Source: Artemisia argyi
Taxonomy: Eukaryota; Streptophyta; Magnoliopsida; Asterales; Asteraceae
DNA: 64,000 bases
Assembly: GCA_030686995.1 (NCBI GenBank)
Contig: CM060703.1
Location: 112,064,361 to 112,128,360, forward strand
Reading direction: 5' to 3'
Position 1 is the stretch's first letter. Every line of letters begins with the position of its first letter. Shown piece by piece: positions 33,136 to 45,300 of the stretch. Under the pieces are notes generated by a model, which saw nothing but the letters and a program-made list of their open reading frames with translations, made no database searches and was not told the origin of the DNA. Made by a program: the position numbers and the translations under genes.

Positions 33136-35392
33136 TGTCACAACTCACCATTTCACGTCATTTACCATTTCAGGTCATTTTCCGAAACTTTGACTTTTAC
33201 TATTCATAAATCACTATTCATCAAAACACTATTCATCGTTTTACTATTCATCGTTTTCGAGGTCAGTTTGATATTCTGAGAAACTTTTGGGAAATTTACT
33301 ATTCACCGAACACTATTCATTTCCGGAAAAGTTTTCACTATTCACTTGCATTACTCATTTCATCGTAAATTTAGTTTACGGGTATTCAAATTCGCGTAAC
33401 CGGATTGGTTTAGGTGCGAATTCATTTCATTAGTGTTAAGTACACTGCATACGGACTGGAGATAGTCTGCATATCATCATAACAGCATTTTCATGTTATA
33501 CCACTCTCAGGATTTTCAAATTACTATATTCAGTACATTTAACGTTTTTACGTATAAGTATTTATAGTAAACGTTAACACCCGGTTTATACACGATGAAT
33601 ATATCTAAATATTCTCACAATGGGCCCGACATATTTTTATATCCATTTTAATATCATAAAAGTTATAACATTCAGTTACCCAGTATTTTGGAAATTTATT
33701 TTATTTATAACGTACGCGTATGAGTATAACGACGGTTTTCGTGAAAACTAAACAATAATCACCCGATCACTCAGTAAATGTACCCAACATATTTTTAATA
33801 TATTTTCAACATTATTATGACTTTATTTCATCCTGGTAAACTTCGTGAACATTTATTTCTATTAAAACCGGTACCCGATTGTAACTAAAAACACAAACTA
33901 GTGCAAAATTCCTACAAGATTTCTAAATAACTACCAAGTACCCCTACCCCCCCCCCCCCCCCTCTTCACCCTTGAAAAACCGGCCCAAGACCACACCCTT
34001 TTAACCTTAGGCATTAATTCCTAGTTTTATACAATAAACCTCTAAAATCATTTCATTAACCAAAAACCTAAATCATAATACACTTTTTTTAGCTAAGATC
34101 AAAAACCATCTCATCTCTTCTTCCTCTTCATCCCCACGACCCAAAATAAACACCAAGATCAAGTGATCATTTTTCATAAGTTATAACACTAAACTTGTTC
34201 CTTTTACTTGCCTAATCAAGAATCAAGCAACAAAAACACAAGAACATCAAGCATAATCATCATATAATCATCTCATTTTTTCAAGTAAGTTATCAACATT
34301 ATTTTTTTCATGAATCATCTTATATTTACTTGTATTACATGATTTCCATGCTAAAAACCATGTACAACTAGCTATACCACCATTTATTTTGTCTAAAATG
34401 AAACAAACAAACCCTAACTTTTTAGTTATGAATCCCCTTGCTATAATAACTTGGTTAGGAGTCCATGGCACCCTAAGAAGGTGTATGGTAGGATTAGATT
34501 AGCTATGTGGTGATTACAAGAGGATTGGTGATGGTAGAAATTAGTTTTAAACCTTGAAAACTTGATTTGGAACCTATTTTAGACATGCTGTCCCGTTTTG
34601 TAAAAATCTGGAAAATCAGTAAACACCAAGGGAACTTTGGCAAAATTTTTAGAAAATACTTTCAAAAACGAATCCGTAGGCGAAAGAACGGATTAAAAAG
34701 AGTTTATAACGAAGAAGATATGATTTTTGCAAGATTGTTGACGAAAAGTATTTTCTGGAAAAATAGTTGCTGTTGGACGTTTTTCGTCGGTCAAAAAGAG
34801 GCTTTAGACGTAACCCAGAGGAGCCGAGCTTTCCAAAATATATTACTACATACTAAGACGTAACCGTGGATATAAAGAACAAGTAAAACGGACAAGTAAC
34901 GACAAAGATATTCACGTTTGAATATCGGCTAAAACCATTTTATATTTGACAGCTTTTAATAAAAGTGGCACAAAAACTACGAAGTACATTTATAAGCTAG
35001 AAGTAATATTAAGTACCAAGCTTTATAACTAATGTGGTATTAGTTATTACAAGTATGTTTTCATCATTTCAAGGCGATATTACAAAGATTATAACCCGAG
35101 TATTTCAACACTAACATGGAAACATACGTTATATATATATATATATAAGTATATATATATTACAACTAGCTTATTATATTTTCTAATAGCAATATTTTTC
35201 CAAATTCTTGGATTATATATTTTTGATAACACAAGTGTTTTTCCAAAGAGTAGAGTGGTATAGAAACATGAGCATGGACATTCATAACATCATTTGTTGA
35301 TCTAAATGAGATCATTCATCATTCATTATAGGTTGCGGCAGTTAACCGATCATTGTTGTTCATTGCATATCATCGCAGTATCATCAGTTGAG

Positions 35393-35862
35393 GTGAGTAT
35401 TCATAGCCCCGTATACATTTTTATTGTTTTCAAATCCCACGGGGGAGAATACATTGCACCATTTTAGTACGAGCCCAAGTATCAAACCTATGTACATAGC
35501 TTAAGTAGCTTGTCTGCCATGTGATAAGTCCCCTGTAACATCATGAACCGTTAATTTACCGTTAAGCGAGAGTGAGTGGATAGATCTATCGAGGGTGACG
35601 CCTCCATCCGTGGTAGTGATTACCAACAGTAAGCGGATGCATGTCATGTCTTTTACATATGAGTATTTGGCAGAACATTCGGGAGGGGCATAGAATTTCA
35701 TCAGTCATAGCTTCGGTGTCATGAGCTTAAGGTCTATTGTACTATTTTTACGTGACTTTTGTCATGCATTTATACTTGTGGTGGCCGTACAAACATTATA
35801 TTTCATAAACCTATGATTATTCACCAACATTCGTGTTGACCGTTTTCGCAATGTATTTTCAG
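35393..35862 (+). other. Possible intron in the LTR leader of Tekay II
   Basis: GAG|GTGAGTAT at 35390-35400 fits a plant 5' splice site, and GTATTTTCAG|G ending at 35862 fits a 3' splice site; the interval is 470 nt. The same pair is present in Tekay I (complement of 17861-18334, 474 nt). The 144-bp conserved block lies inside. Splicing itself is inference. Confidence 0.35.
35515..35658 (+). other. 144-bp LTR block shared with Tekay I
   Basis: Identical to the complement of 18061-18204, and repeated at 44755-44898. It lies about 350 bp downstream of the AT-rich TATA-like region, probably in the transcribed leader. The complement is open in one frame for about 60 codons, but no protein function is suggested. 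Confidence 0.85.
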
Positions 35863-36175
35863 GTAACTAAGGTATCATCATATTACATGCATGGAGTCAC
35901 ATTAGGGTGTGCCAGGGATGACGCACTACATTTTGGATTTTTCATGCACTTGTGTAAATTATCGTTTGACATTTCCTGAACTTGTTTTCTGTAAACGTTT
36001 CAACCTTTGGGGACCTATGTTTTGTAGCACTGGATGCTTTTAAATAAATCAAACGATATGTATTTTCCAAACGACACTTTAGGTCGTTCAATATTTCCTT
36101 GTTATGGTGCTATGACAGTTACACCCCCAGGTATTCCATTCCGCTGCAAGTCAGGTAAATTGGGGGTGTGACAGA

Positions 36176-36193
36176 TTGGTACCAGAGCTAAGG
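36176..36193 (+). other. Primer-binding site of Tekay II, initiator tRNA-Met type
   Basis: TTGGTACCAGAGCTAAGG begins two bases after the LTR end and differs from the canonical TGGTATCAGAGC at one base. Confidence 0.92.
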
Positions 36194-36340
36194 TTATAGA
36201 GAACTAGGATGTATCATTGACCCTAGACTATAACCACATTATCATAGCATCTCATCATTTCATCATAAGTGCATGTTCATTGTTTATAGTGATTTCATTA
36301 CGAGTTATTTATTTTATTTCACCTTGATTATCACAGAACC

Positions 36341-37324
36341 ATGTCTGCAAATTCAAACACTGTTGTACTTTACACCATATCAGACTCCGATATTGAAGAC
36401 TCTATGTCTTCTACAGCCCGTTCACCACCACCTAGTCCACTTGTACCTGAGTTGCCACTTTTGGCATCAGATGATGACACAGAGCCTTTTGAGGAGGAGG
36501 AGACGGCTCCTACTCCTCATGTCCATCCTACTGTACCACTTGATGTCACCCATGTACCCACAGACACACCATCTCCTACTACTACTATCCATTCAGAGCC
36601 GAGACTTATGTTTCGTAGGGATAAGACTATCCAGGTTGCTAGTAAGAGAGTTCGTTATGCTACATCTACTTATAGGACCCTACCTAGTCCTACTGTGCCT
36701 ACACCACCACCAGCCATACCCACTGCTACCCCTATATCCACCTCACTCTTGCCACTTAGGAAGCGTGTTAGGTTTACCACTCCAGATTCACCTACCACTA
36801 CAGAGTCAGAATCAGCAGAACCACCACCAGTATACCACGTAGGTGAGAGTTCTAGAGCGGCTGCAGCTAGGAGCCCTACACCCGTCACATTAGAGGATCA
36901 GATGGGTGCTCAGCAGGAGCAAGTAGATAGGTTGGGGTATAGAGTTGATGAGATCATTACTACTCGACTTGAGACTGTCGAGGAGCAGGTTGAGGATTTA
37001 GTTCAGGGCAGGGTTGGTATTGATGTGACATACCATGGACTTGAGGCACGACAGTTGAGGCATCAGGAGGAGATTGAGCTGCTTAGGGATGAGTTACCTG
37101 AGATTAGAGATAGAGCTCAGGCGACACAGGAGACTCAGTGGGAGCAGGTAGATCAGTTGGCATTGCTTCGAGAGAGGTTGGTCATTTTGGAGGGCAGGGA
37201 TGTTTCTTCTCAGTTACGAGTTCAGCATCTTGAGGAGATCGTGGTTGCGATGGATCGTGAGATTCGCCGCTTGAGGGGAGAGCCTGGAGCATCTGGAGCT
37301 CCTGGACCATCTAGAGCACCTTGA
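36341..37324 (+). CDS. ORF1 of Tekay II, proline/acidic N-terminus and coiled-coil C-terminus
   Basis: A 327-codon ORF with an ATG start lies between the primer site and gag-pol, on the same strand. Residues 1-60 are acidic and Ser/Pro-rich (TISDSDIEDSMSS, DDDTEPFEEEET). Residues 60-180 are Pro/Thr/Ser-rich with basic patches (LPLRKRVRF). Residues 183 to about 315 are highly charged and heptad-like (DQMGAQQEQVDRLGYRVDEI, ARQLRHQEEIELLRDELPEI, LEEIVVAMDREIRRLRGE), so a coiled coil is likely. The end is Gly/Pro-rich. It has no gag, knuckle or enzyme motif. A broken homologue starts at 25331 in Tekay I, so it belongs to the family and is not chance. The role is unknown; oligomerisation or binding of gag would be a guess. 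Confidence 0.8.
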   Translation: MSANSNTVVLYTISDSDIEDSMSSTARSPPPSPLVPELPLLASDDDTEPFEEEETAPTPHVHPTVPLDVTHVPTDTPSPTTTIHSEPRLMFRRDKTIQVASKRVRYATSTYRTLPSPTVPTPPPAIPTATPISTSLLPLRKRVRFTTPDSPTTTESESAEPPPVYHVGESSRAAAARSPTPVTLEDQMGAQQEQVDRLGYRVDEIITTRLETVEEQVEDLVQGRVGIDVTYHGLEARQLRHQEEIELLRDELPEIRDRAQATQETQWEQVDQLALLRERLVILEGRDVSSQLRVQHLEEIVVAMDREIRRLRGEPGASGAPGPSRAP

Positions 37325-37537
37325 GGAGCATAGACATAGACTAGTATTATATTAGCTTTTACTATTTCCTAGTCCCGAGGTGTGGGACGTAGTTCAAGAA
37401 CTTGTAGTCTTTTGGTTGTTGTACAAACAAATATATCAAGTGCGACTCTACTATGTTGGAAATGTTGTGCTATATATATATCGGTCTAGGCAGGCCGAAA
37501 TTTTCATGTATTATATTCATGTGTTGTGATTATATTT

Positions 37538-37714
37538 ATGATGTTTCATGGTTGCTCTTTATGGTTAACGTATTTATACTTGTTGTGGTTGTATCTATAC
37601 GTGTCGTGGTTGTATTATTACAGGTTGTGGTTGTACTCGTACATGTCGTGGTTGTATTTATACTTGTTGTGGTTGTATATATACATGTTGTGGGTGTATA
37701 TTTTTGTACGATGA
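37538..37714 (+). CDS. Small ORF encoding an aromatic heptad repeat (uncertain)
   Basis: From the ATG at 37538, 58 codons are open. Codons 14-55 are six copies of a heptapeptide of the type Y-x-x-W-L-Y-x (YLLWLYL, YVSWLYY, YRLWLYS, YMSWLYL, YLLWLYI, YMLWVYI). The product would be very hydrophobic and could insert in membranes. The DNA repeat is also open in other frames, so the ORF may be a by-product of a 21-nt repeat. No homologue is known to me. Confidence 0.25.
   Translation: MMFHGCSLWLTYLYLLWLYLYVSWLYYYRLWLYSYMSWLYLYLLWLYIYMLWVYIFVR
37577..37702 (+). repeat. Six tandem 21-bp repeats
   Basis: Consensus TACWTGTYGTGGTTGTATNTA; all six units are exactly 21 bp with no indel. It lies in the spacer between ORF1 and gag-pol. 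Confidence 0.92.
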
Positions 37715-37768
37715 CTATTTCTATTATAGTTTTCTCATGGTTGTTGTCGATTATTATTTATCAGAAGC

Positions 37769-40700
37769 ATGGCGCCAAAGAAAGCAAAGGCTACACCAGG
37801 AACACCCGCTATGACACAAGCAGCTATCCGCAAGTTGGTCAGGGATAGTGTAGCAGAAGCTCTAGAGACTGAGAGAGCTGAAGTTGCTGCTAGGGCTGCT
37901 GAGGTTCCGCCTGCTGTTGAAGTGGTTCAACCCACTATTGGGCGTGAATGTACTTGGAAGGATTTCAAGATTAGTGATCCTATCAAGTATAAGGGAACTG
38001 AGGGAGCGGTTGCTTTAATCCGCTGGTTTGAGAAGACTGAGAACGTCTTTCTCATGTGTGGTTGTCAGGAGGTTAACAAGGTAAAGTTTGCTACAGGTAT
38101 GCTGCTGGATGAAGCCATGTCTTGGTGGAATTCGTATGCTCAGCCCATTGGCATGGAGAATGCTTACAAACTCACTTGGGCTGAATTCAAAAAGTTGATG
38201 ACAAAGAAGTTTTGCCCTCGTACTGAGGTGCAAAAGCTAGAAACAGAGTTCTACCAGTTAGTAACTAAAGGAGATGATATTGAAACTTATATCAGGAAGT
38301 TTCAGGAGTTGGCTACACTGTGTCCAACTATGGTTCCGGACGCTGAGAAAAAGATGGAGAACTTTACTGGGGGATTACCCGAAAGCATCCGAGGGGATGT
38401 GATGTCTTTCGACCCACAAACAATGGAGGAGGCCATTCGTATAACTCAGAAACTTATGGTCCAAGTGTTGAAAGGAAAGTCTGCTGCAAATAACAACAAT
38501 AACCGTTCCAACAACACCAACTACAACAACACTCGAAACAACAACAACAACAACTATAACAATAACCGAAACCGCAACTACCCCAATAACCAAAACAACA
38601 ATAACAACAAGAGGAAGTTTGATAATAACCAAGGTGGGAATGCTAACCAACCAGCACCTAAGAGGCAGGAAGCGGCAAAGGTTTATGCTGCAGGACCAAC
38701 AGAAGGAAAAGGATATAATGGAAAACTACCCAAGTGTAACAAATGTCGAACTCATCATAACCCTGGGAATTGTCCAAGAGCTTGTCAGAACTGTGGAAAG
38801 GTCGGTCATTGGACTAAGGACTGCAAATCACCACGAGGAATAATTAATCAGAACCAACCAGGAGCATGTTATGGTTGTGGAGAGTTGGGTCATTTCCAGT
38901 ACAATTGCCCAAAGAGGAATGATCAAAGAGCTGGGAATCAGGGAGGAGTAGCTCGAGGAAGGGCTTATGTTATGGGAGGAGAAGATGCCCGTGAGGACCC
39001 GAATGTTGTTACGGGTACGTTCCTCGTTAATAATCGTTATGCATCCATTTTATTTGATTTAGGAGCGGATAGAAGTTTTGTTTCTATTACATTTGCACCT
39101 TTACTTAACATAGAACCAACTACCTTAGACATTCCCTACATTGTTGAATTAGCCGATGGGTCTTTAGTTAACACAAACACAGTTATCCGTGGTTGCACCA
39201 TCAATTTCCTAAATCACCCATTCAATATAGACCTTATGCCCGTAGAACTTGGAAGTTTTGACATCGTTATCGGTATGGATTGGTTGTCTCGACATCGTGC
39301 AAGGATCATTTGTGATGAGAAAGTTGTTCATCTTTCGTATGGAGGTGAAACTTTGGTTGTTCGTGGGGAGCGAAGTGGAACTAGACTCAGTATCATATCA
39401 TGCATTAAAACCGAGAAGTACATAAAGAAGGGTTGTTATGCATTCTTGGCACACATAACGGAAAAGAAGTCAGATGAGAAACGACTTGAAGATGTGCCAA
39501 TTGTTAAGGAATTTCCAGAAGTATTTCCGGAAGAATTACCAGGACTGCCACCTACACGTCAGGTTGAGTTTCAGATTGAGTTGGTGCCAGGAGCTGCACC
39601 AATTGCACGAGCACCATATAGACTTGCACCTTCTGAAATGCAAGAATTGTCTAACCAGTTACAAGAGCTTTTAGACAAAGGATTCATTAGACCGAGTTCC
39701 TCGCCCTGGGGAGCACCGGTTTTGTTTGTGAAGAAGAAGGATGGATCTTTCAGAATGTGCATAGACTATCGTGAGCTGAACAAGTTAACGGTGAAGAATC
39801 GTTATACACTACCTAGGATTGATGACTTGTTTGATCAGCTACAAGGTTCCTGTTTTTATTCTAAGATTGATTTAAGATCAGGCTACCATCAACTCAGAGT
39901 TCGGGAAGAAGATATCCCGAAGACAGCATTCAGAACACGTTATGGTCATTATGAGTTTCAAGTGATGCCTTTTGGATTAACGAATGCACCTGAGGTATTC
40001 ATGGATCTCATGAACAGAGTATGCAAACCATACCTTGATAAGTATGTGATTGTATTCATTGACGATATCCTGTTTTATTCCAAGAGCAAGGAAGAGCATG
40101 AAGCACACCTCAGAACAATATTGGAACTACTCAAGAAGGAGCAATTGTATGCCAAATTTTCAAAGTGTGACTTTTGGATACAAAGAGTTCAATTTCTTGG
40201 CCATGTCATTGATAGCCAAGGATTACAAGTCGATCCAGCAAAGATTGAAGCAGTAAAGGATTGGGCTACGCCCAAGTCTCCTACAGAAATTCGTCAATTC
40301 TTAGGACTTACAGGATATTACAGAAGGTTTATCGAAGGGTTTTCTAAGATAGCGAAGTCGCTGACTAAGCTGACACAGAAGAATCAGAAGTACGAGTGGG
40401 GAGAGAAACAAGAATCTGCATTTCAGTTATTGAAGCAGAAGCTTTGTAGTGCACCGATTTTGTCACTACCAGAAGGTATTGAGAACTTTGTGGTATATTG
40501 CGATGCTTTGCATAAAGGACTTGGAGCTGTGCTAATGCAAAACGAGAAGGTGATAGCTTATGCATCTAGACAGCTTAAGACATACGAGAAGAATTACACT
40601 ACACACGACTTGGAGTTGGGTGCTGTTGTTTTTGCACTCAAGATTTGGAGACACTACCTTTATGGTACTAAATGTGTAATTTTTACCGACCACAAGAGCT

Positions 40701-42352
40701 TACAGCATATACTTGATCAGAAGGAACTTAACATGAGACAACGTCGTTGGCTAGAATTGTTGAGTGATTACGATTGTGAAATCCGATATCACCCAGGAAA
40801 AGCAAATGTCGTAGCAGATGCACTTAGCAGAAAGGAACGACTCAAACCTTTGAGGGTCAGGTCATTAGGAATGACTATTATTTCCCCATTACCATCAAAA
40901 ATCTTAGAAGCTCAGATTGAGGCTCTCAAGGAGGAAAATCGGCCACAGGAGAAACTTTATGGTATGCCAGAAAACAAGAATGGCTTTGTTAAGAGAGCAG
41001 ATGGAGTGTTATGCTTCAAGGATCGAAGTTGGATACCACTCTATGGTGGAGTACGAGATTTGATTATGCATGAATCACATAAGTCAAAGTACTCTATTCA
41101 CCCAGGTTCTGACAAGATGTATCAAGATCTCAAAAAGCTGTATTGGTGGCCGAACATGAAAGCAGAAATAGCTACGTACGTCAGCAAATGTCTTACTTGT
41201 GCTAAAGTGAAAGCCGAGTACCAGAAACCGTCAGGACTACTTCAACAACCAGAAATTCCACAATGGAAGTGGGAACGTATTACAATGGACTTTGTTACTA
41301 AACTACCCAAGACGTCAGGAGGTTTCGATGCTATATGGGTAATTGTTGATCGTCTTACTAAATCAGCACATTTCATACCCATTAGAGAGACTTATTCCAT
41401 GGAACAGCTTGCCAGACTTTATGTCAAGGAAATAGTCTCGAGGCATGGGGCACCAGTTTCTATCATTTCAGACAGGGATAGTCGTTTTACTTCAAACTTT
41501 TGGAAGTCATTACAAGATTCCTTTGGATCCAAGTTAGACATGAGCACTGCTTACCATCCACAGACTGATGGTCAGAGTGAGAGAACTATTCAGACACTGG
41601 AGGACATGCTGCGAGCGTGTGTGATTGACTTTGGGAATGGTTGGGCTAACCATTTGCCATTAATCGAGTTCTCTTATAACAACAGTTACCATTCAAGTAT
41701 TAAAGCAGCACCATTTGAGGCACTTTATGGTCGTAAGTGTCGTTCACCAGTTTGTTGGGCGGAAGTTGGAGAGGTACAATGCACAGGTCCAGAGATGGTT
41801 AGGGAAACAACAGAAAAGATAATACAGATTCGAGATAGGCTTGAAACAGCTAGAAGCCGACAGAAGAGCTACGCAGATGTTAGACGTAAACCATTGGAAT
41901 TCCAGGTTGGAGACAAGGTCATGTTGAAAGTCTCGCCTTGGAAGGGCGTGATACGATTTGGAAAGCGTGGGAAGTTGAACCCGAGATACATTGGTCCATT
42001 TAAGATACTGGAAAGGATTGGTCCAGTAGCTTACAAGCTTGAACTACCATCAGAACTCAGCAACGTACATAATACATTTCATGTCTCAAACCTCAAGAAA
42101 TGCCTTTCAGATGAATCTTCAGTTATACCATTAGAAGAGATTCAGCTAGATGACAAACTTAACTTTGTGGAAGAACCAATTGAAATCATGGACCGAGAGG
42201 TCAAGCAGTTAAAGCAGAGTAGAATTCCGATCGTTAAGGTTCGCTGGAATTCTCGAAGAGGTCCTGAGTTTACATGGGAACGAGAGGACCAAATGCAACG
42301 CAAGTATCCACACCTTTTCACTAAACCTATTACCGAGACCAACACTAGCTGA
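37769..42352 (+). CDS. Gag-pol polyprotein of Tekay II (1527 aa)
   Basis: A single uninterrupted ORF that begins [10 protein letters not shown], a fitting gag start. Domains in order: capsid-like gag (about 60-235); Asn-rich linker (240-290); zinc knuckles at 323-351 and 367-380 ([14 protein letters not shown]); protease with [11 protein letters not shown] (D430) and [14 protein letters not shown] (about 620-860) with FIDDIL at 763-768; RNase H with D912, E949, D974 and D1017; integrase with H1104, H1111, C1141 and C1144 and D1174, D1235, E1271; and a chromodomain-like tail (about 1465-1515). Length is normal for Tekay elements. Two changes stand out: the protease has Leu431 (TTA, 39059-39061) where Ser or Thr is usual, and RNase H has DALHKG for DASHKG. 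Both fit C-to-T changes. The other catalytic residues are present. Confidence 0.96.
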   Translation: MAPKKAKATPGTPAMTQAAIRKLVRDSVAEALETERAEVAARAAEVPPAVEVVQPTIGRECTWKDFKISDPIKYKGTEGAVALIRWFEKTENVFLMCGCQEVNKVKFATGMLLDEAMSWWNSYAQPIGMENAYKLTWAEFKKLMTKKFCPRTEVQKLETEFYQLVTKGDDIETYIRKFQELATLCPTMVPDAEKKMENFTGGLPESIRGDVMSFDPQTMEEAIRITQKLMVQVLKGKSAANNNNNRSNNTNYNNTRNNNNNNYNNNRNRNYPNNQNNNNNKRKFDNNQGGNANQPAPKRQEAAKVYAAGPTEGKGYNGKLPKCNKCRTHHNPGNCPRACQNCGKVGHWTKDCKSPRGIINQNQPGACYGCGELGHFQYNCPKRNDQRAGNQGGVARGRAYVMGGEDAREDPNVVTGTFLVNNRYASILFDLGADRSFVSITFAPLLNIEPTTLDIPYIVELADGSLVNTNTVIRGCTINFLNHPFNIDLMPVELGSFDIVIGMDWLSRHRARIICDEKVVHLSYGGETLVVRGERSGTRLSIISCIKTEKYIKKGCYAFLAHITEKKSDEKRLEDVPIVKEFPEVFPEELPGLPPTRQVEFQIELVPGAAPIARAPYRLAPSEMQELSNQLQELLDKGFIRPSSSPWGAPVLFVKKKDGSFRMCIDYRELNKLTVKNRYTLPRIDDLFDQLQGSCFYSKIDLRSGYHQLRVREEDIPKTAFRTRYGHYEFQVMPFGLTNAPEVFMDLMNRVCKPYLDKYVIVFIDDILFYSKSKEEHEAHLRTILELLKKEQLYAKFSKCDFWIQRVQFLGHVIDSQGLQVDPAKIEAVKDWATPKSPTEIRQFLGLTGYYRRFIEGFSKIAKSLTKLTQKNQKYEWGEKQESAFQLLKQKLCSAPILSLPEGIENFVVYCDALHKGLGAVLMQNEKVIAYASRQLKTYEKNYTTHDLELGAVVFALKIWRHYLYGTKCVIFTDHKSLQHILDQKELNMRQRRWLELLSDYDCEIRYHPGKANVVADALSRKERLKPLRVRSLGMTIISPLPSKILEAQIEALKEENRPQEKLYGMPENKNGFVKRADGVLCFKDRSWIPLYGGVRDLIMHESHKSKYSIHPGSDKMYQDLKKLYWWPNMKAEIATYVSKCLTCAKVKAEYQKPSGLLQQPEIPQWKWERITMDFVTKLPKTSGGFDAIWVIVDRLTKSAHFIPIRETYSMEQLARLYVKEIVSRHGAPVSIISDRDSRFTSNFWKSLQDSFGSKLDMSTAYHPQTDGQSERTIQTLEDMLRACVIDFGNGWANHLPLIEFSYNNSYHSSIKAAPFEALYGRKCRSPVCWAEVGEVQCTGPEMVRETTEKIIQIRDRLETARSRQKSYADVRRKPLEFQVGDKVMLKVSPWKGVIRFGKRGKLNPRYIGPFKILERIGPVAYKLELPSELSNVHNTFHVSNLKKCLSDESSVIPLEEIQLDDKLNFVEEPIEIMDREVKQLKQSRIPIVKVRWNSRRGPEFTWEREDQMQRKYPHLFTKPITETNTS

Positions 42353-42386
42353 ATTCAGGGACTGAATTCCTATTTGGGTGGGCGGA

Positions 42387-45300
42387 TGTCACAACTCACC
42401 ATTTCACGTCATTTACCATTTCAGGTCATTTTCCGAAACTTTGACTTTTTACTATTCATAAATCACTATTCATCAAAACACTATTCATCGTTTTACTATT
42501 CATCGTTTTCGAGGTCAGTTTGATATTCTGAGAAACTTTTGGGAAATTTACTATTCACCGAACACTATTCATTTCCGGAAAAGTTTTCACTATTCACTTG
42601 CATTACTCATTTCATCGTAAATTTAGTTTACGGGTATTCAAATTCGCGTAACCGGATTGGTTTAGGTGCGAATTCATTTCATTAGTGTTAAGTACACTGC
42701 ATACGGACTGGAGATAGTCTGCATATCATCATAACAGCATTTTCATGTTATACCACTCTCAGGATTTTCAAATTACTATATTCAGTACATTTAACGTTTT
42801 TACGTATAAGTATTTATAGTAAACGTTAACACCCGGTTTATACACGATGAATATATCTAAATATTCTCACAATGGTCCCGACATATTTTTATATCCATTT
42901 TAATATCATAAAAGTTATAACATTCAGTTACCCAGTATTTTGGAAATTTATTTTATTTATAACGTACGCGTATGAATATAACGACGGTTTTCGTGAAAAC
43001 TAAACAATAATCACCCGATCACTCAGTAAATGTACCCAACATATTTTTAATATATTTTCAACATTATTATGACTTTATTTCATCCTGGTAAACTTCGTGA
43101 ACATTTATTTCTATTAAAACCGGTACCCGATTGTAACTAAAAACACAAACTAGTGCAAAATTCCTACAAGATTTCTAAATAACTACCAAGTACCCCTACC
43201 CCCCCCCCCCCCCTTCACCCTTGAAAAACTGGCCCAAGACCACACCCTTTTAACCTTAGGCATTAATTCCTAGTTTTATACAATAAACCTCTAAAATCAT
43301 TTCATTAACCAAAAACCTAAATCATAATACACTTTTTTTAGCTAAGATCAAAAACCATCTCATCTCTTCTTCCTCTTCATCCCCACGACCCAAAATAAAC
43401 ACCAAGATCAAGTGATCATTTTTCATAAGTTATAACACTAAACTTGTTCCTTTTACTTGCCTAATCAAGAATCAAGCAACAAAAACACAAGAACATCAAG
43501 CATAATCATCATATAATCATCTCATTTTTTCAAGTAAGTTATCAACATTATTTTTTCATGAATCATCTTATATTTACTTGTATTACATGATTTCCATGCT
43601 AAAAACCATGTACAACTAGCTATACCACCATTTATTTTGTCTAAAATGAAACATACAAACCCTAACTTTTTAGTTATGAATCCCCTTGCTATAATAACTT
43701 GGTTAGGAGTCCATGGCACCCTAAGAAGGTGTATGGTAGGATTAGATTAGCTATGTGGTGATTACAAGAGGATTGGTGATGGTAGAAATTAGTTTTAAAC
43801 CTTGAAAACTTGATTTGGAACCTATTTTAGACATGCTGTCCCGTTTTGTAAAAATCTGGAAAATCAGTAAACACCAAGGGAACTTTGGCAAAATTTTTAG
43901 AAAATACTTTCAAAAACGAATCCGTAGGCGAAAGAACGGATTAAAAAGAGTTTATAACGAAGAAGTTATGATTTTTGCAAGATTGTTGACGAAAAGTATT
44001 TTCTGGAAAAATAGTTGCTGTTGGACGTTTTTCGTCGGTCAAAAAGAGGCTTTAGACGTAACCCAGAGGAGCCGAGCTTTCCAAAATATATTACTACATA
44101 CTAAGACGTAACCGTGGATATAAAGAACAAGTAAAACGGACAAGTAACGACAAAGATATTCACGTTTGAATATCGGCTAAAACCATTTTATATTTGACAG
44201 CTTTTAATAAAAGTGGCACAAAAACTACGAAGTACATTTATAAGCTAGAAGTAATATTAAGTACCAAGCTTTATAACTAATGTGGTATTAGTTATTACAA
44301 GTATGTTTTCATCATTTCAAGGCGATATTACAAAGATTACAACCCGAGTATTTCAACACTAACATGGAAACATACGTTATATATATAAGTATATATATAT
44401 TACAACTAGCTTATTATATTTTCTAATAGCAATATTTTTCCAAATTCTTGGATTATATATTTTTGATAACACAAGTGTTTTTCCAAAGAGTAGAGTGGTA
44501 TAGAAACATGAGCATGGACATTCATAACATCATTTGTTGATCTAAATGAGATCATTCATCATTCATTATAGGTTGCGGCAGTTAACCGATCATTGTTGTT
44601 CATTGCATATCATCGCAGTATCATCAGTTGAAGTGAGTATTCATAGCCCCGTATACATTTTTATTGTTTTCAAATCCCACGGGGGAGAATACATTGCACC
44701 ATTTTAGTACGAGCCCAAGTATCAAACCTATGTACATAGCTTAAGTAGCTTGTCTGCCATGTGATAAGTCCCCTGTAACATCATGAACCGTTAATTTACC
44801 GTTAAGCGAGAGTGAGTGGATAGATCTATCGAGGGTGACGCCTCCATCCGTGGTAGTGATTACCAACAGTAAGCGGATGCATGTCATGTCTTTTACATAT
44901 GAGTATTTGGCAGAACATTCGGCAGGGGCATAGAATTTCATCAGTCATAGCTTCGGTGTCATGAGCTTAAGGTCTATTGTACTATTTTTACGTGACTTTT
45001 GTCATGCATTTATACTTGTGGTGGCCGTACAAACATTATATTTCATAAACCTATGATTATTCACCAACATTCGTGTTGACCGTTTTCGCAATGTATTTTC
45101 AGGTAACTAAGGTATCATCATATTACATGCATGGAGTCACATTAGGGTGTGCCAGGGATGACGCACTACATTTTGGATTTTTCATGCACTTGTGTAAATT
45201 ATCGTTTGACATTTCCTGAACTTGTTTTCTGTAAACGTTTCAACCTTTGGGGACCTATGTTTTGTAGCACTGGATGCTTTTAAATAAATCAAACGATATG

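Larger units (their letters stand above)
33136..36173 (+). repeat. 5' LTR of Tekay II (3038 bp)
   Basis: It starts TGTCACAACTCACC and ends GGGGGTGTGACA. U3 begins with seven ACTATTCA octamers (33199-33344). A C-run lies near 33948-33962 and an AT-run with TATA-like sequence at 35140-35165. The outer ends closely match Tekay I; the middle differs. Confidence 0.96.
37325..37768 (+). other. Spacer between ORF1 and gag-pol of Tekay II
   Basis: Contains no conserved domain. It is T/G-rich, has a TATATATATAT-like stretch near 37470, and carries the 21-nt repeat array at 37577-37702. The gag-pol ATG follows at 37769. Confidence 0.8.

Noticed and set aside
33948..33962. C-runs as a regulatory motif (also 43199-43213, 53424-53436, 63238-63252)
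   Set aside because: Length differs between LTRs of the same element, as expected for slippage; no supporting motif.
36273..36842. Leu-rich ORF overlapping ORF1 in another frame
   Set aside because: Shadow of ORF1; composition follows from the Pro/Ser-rich coding strand.
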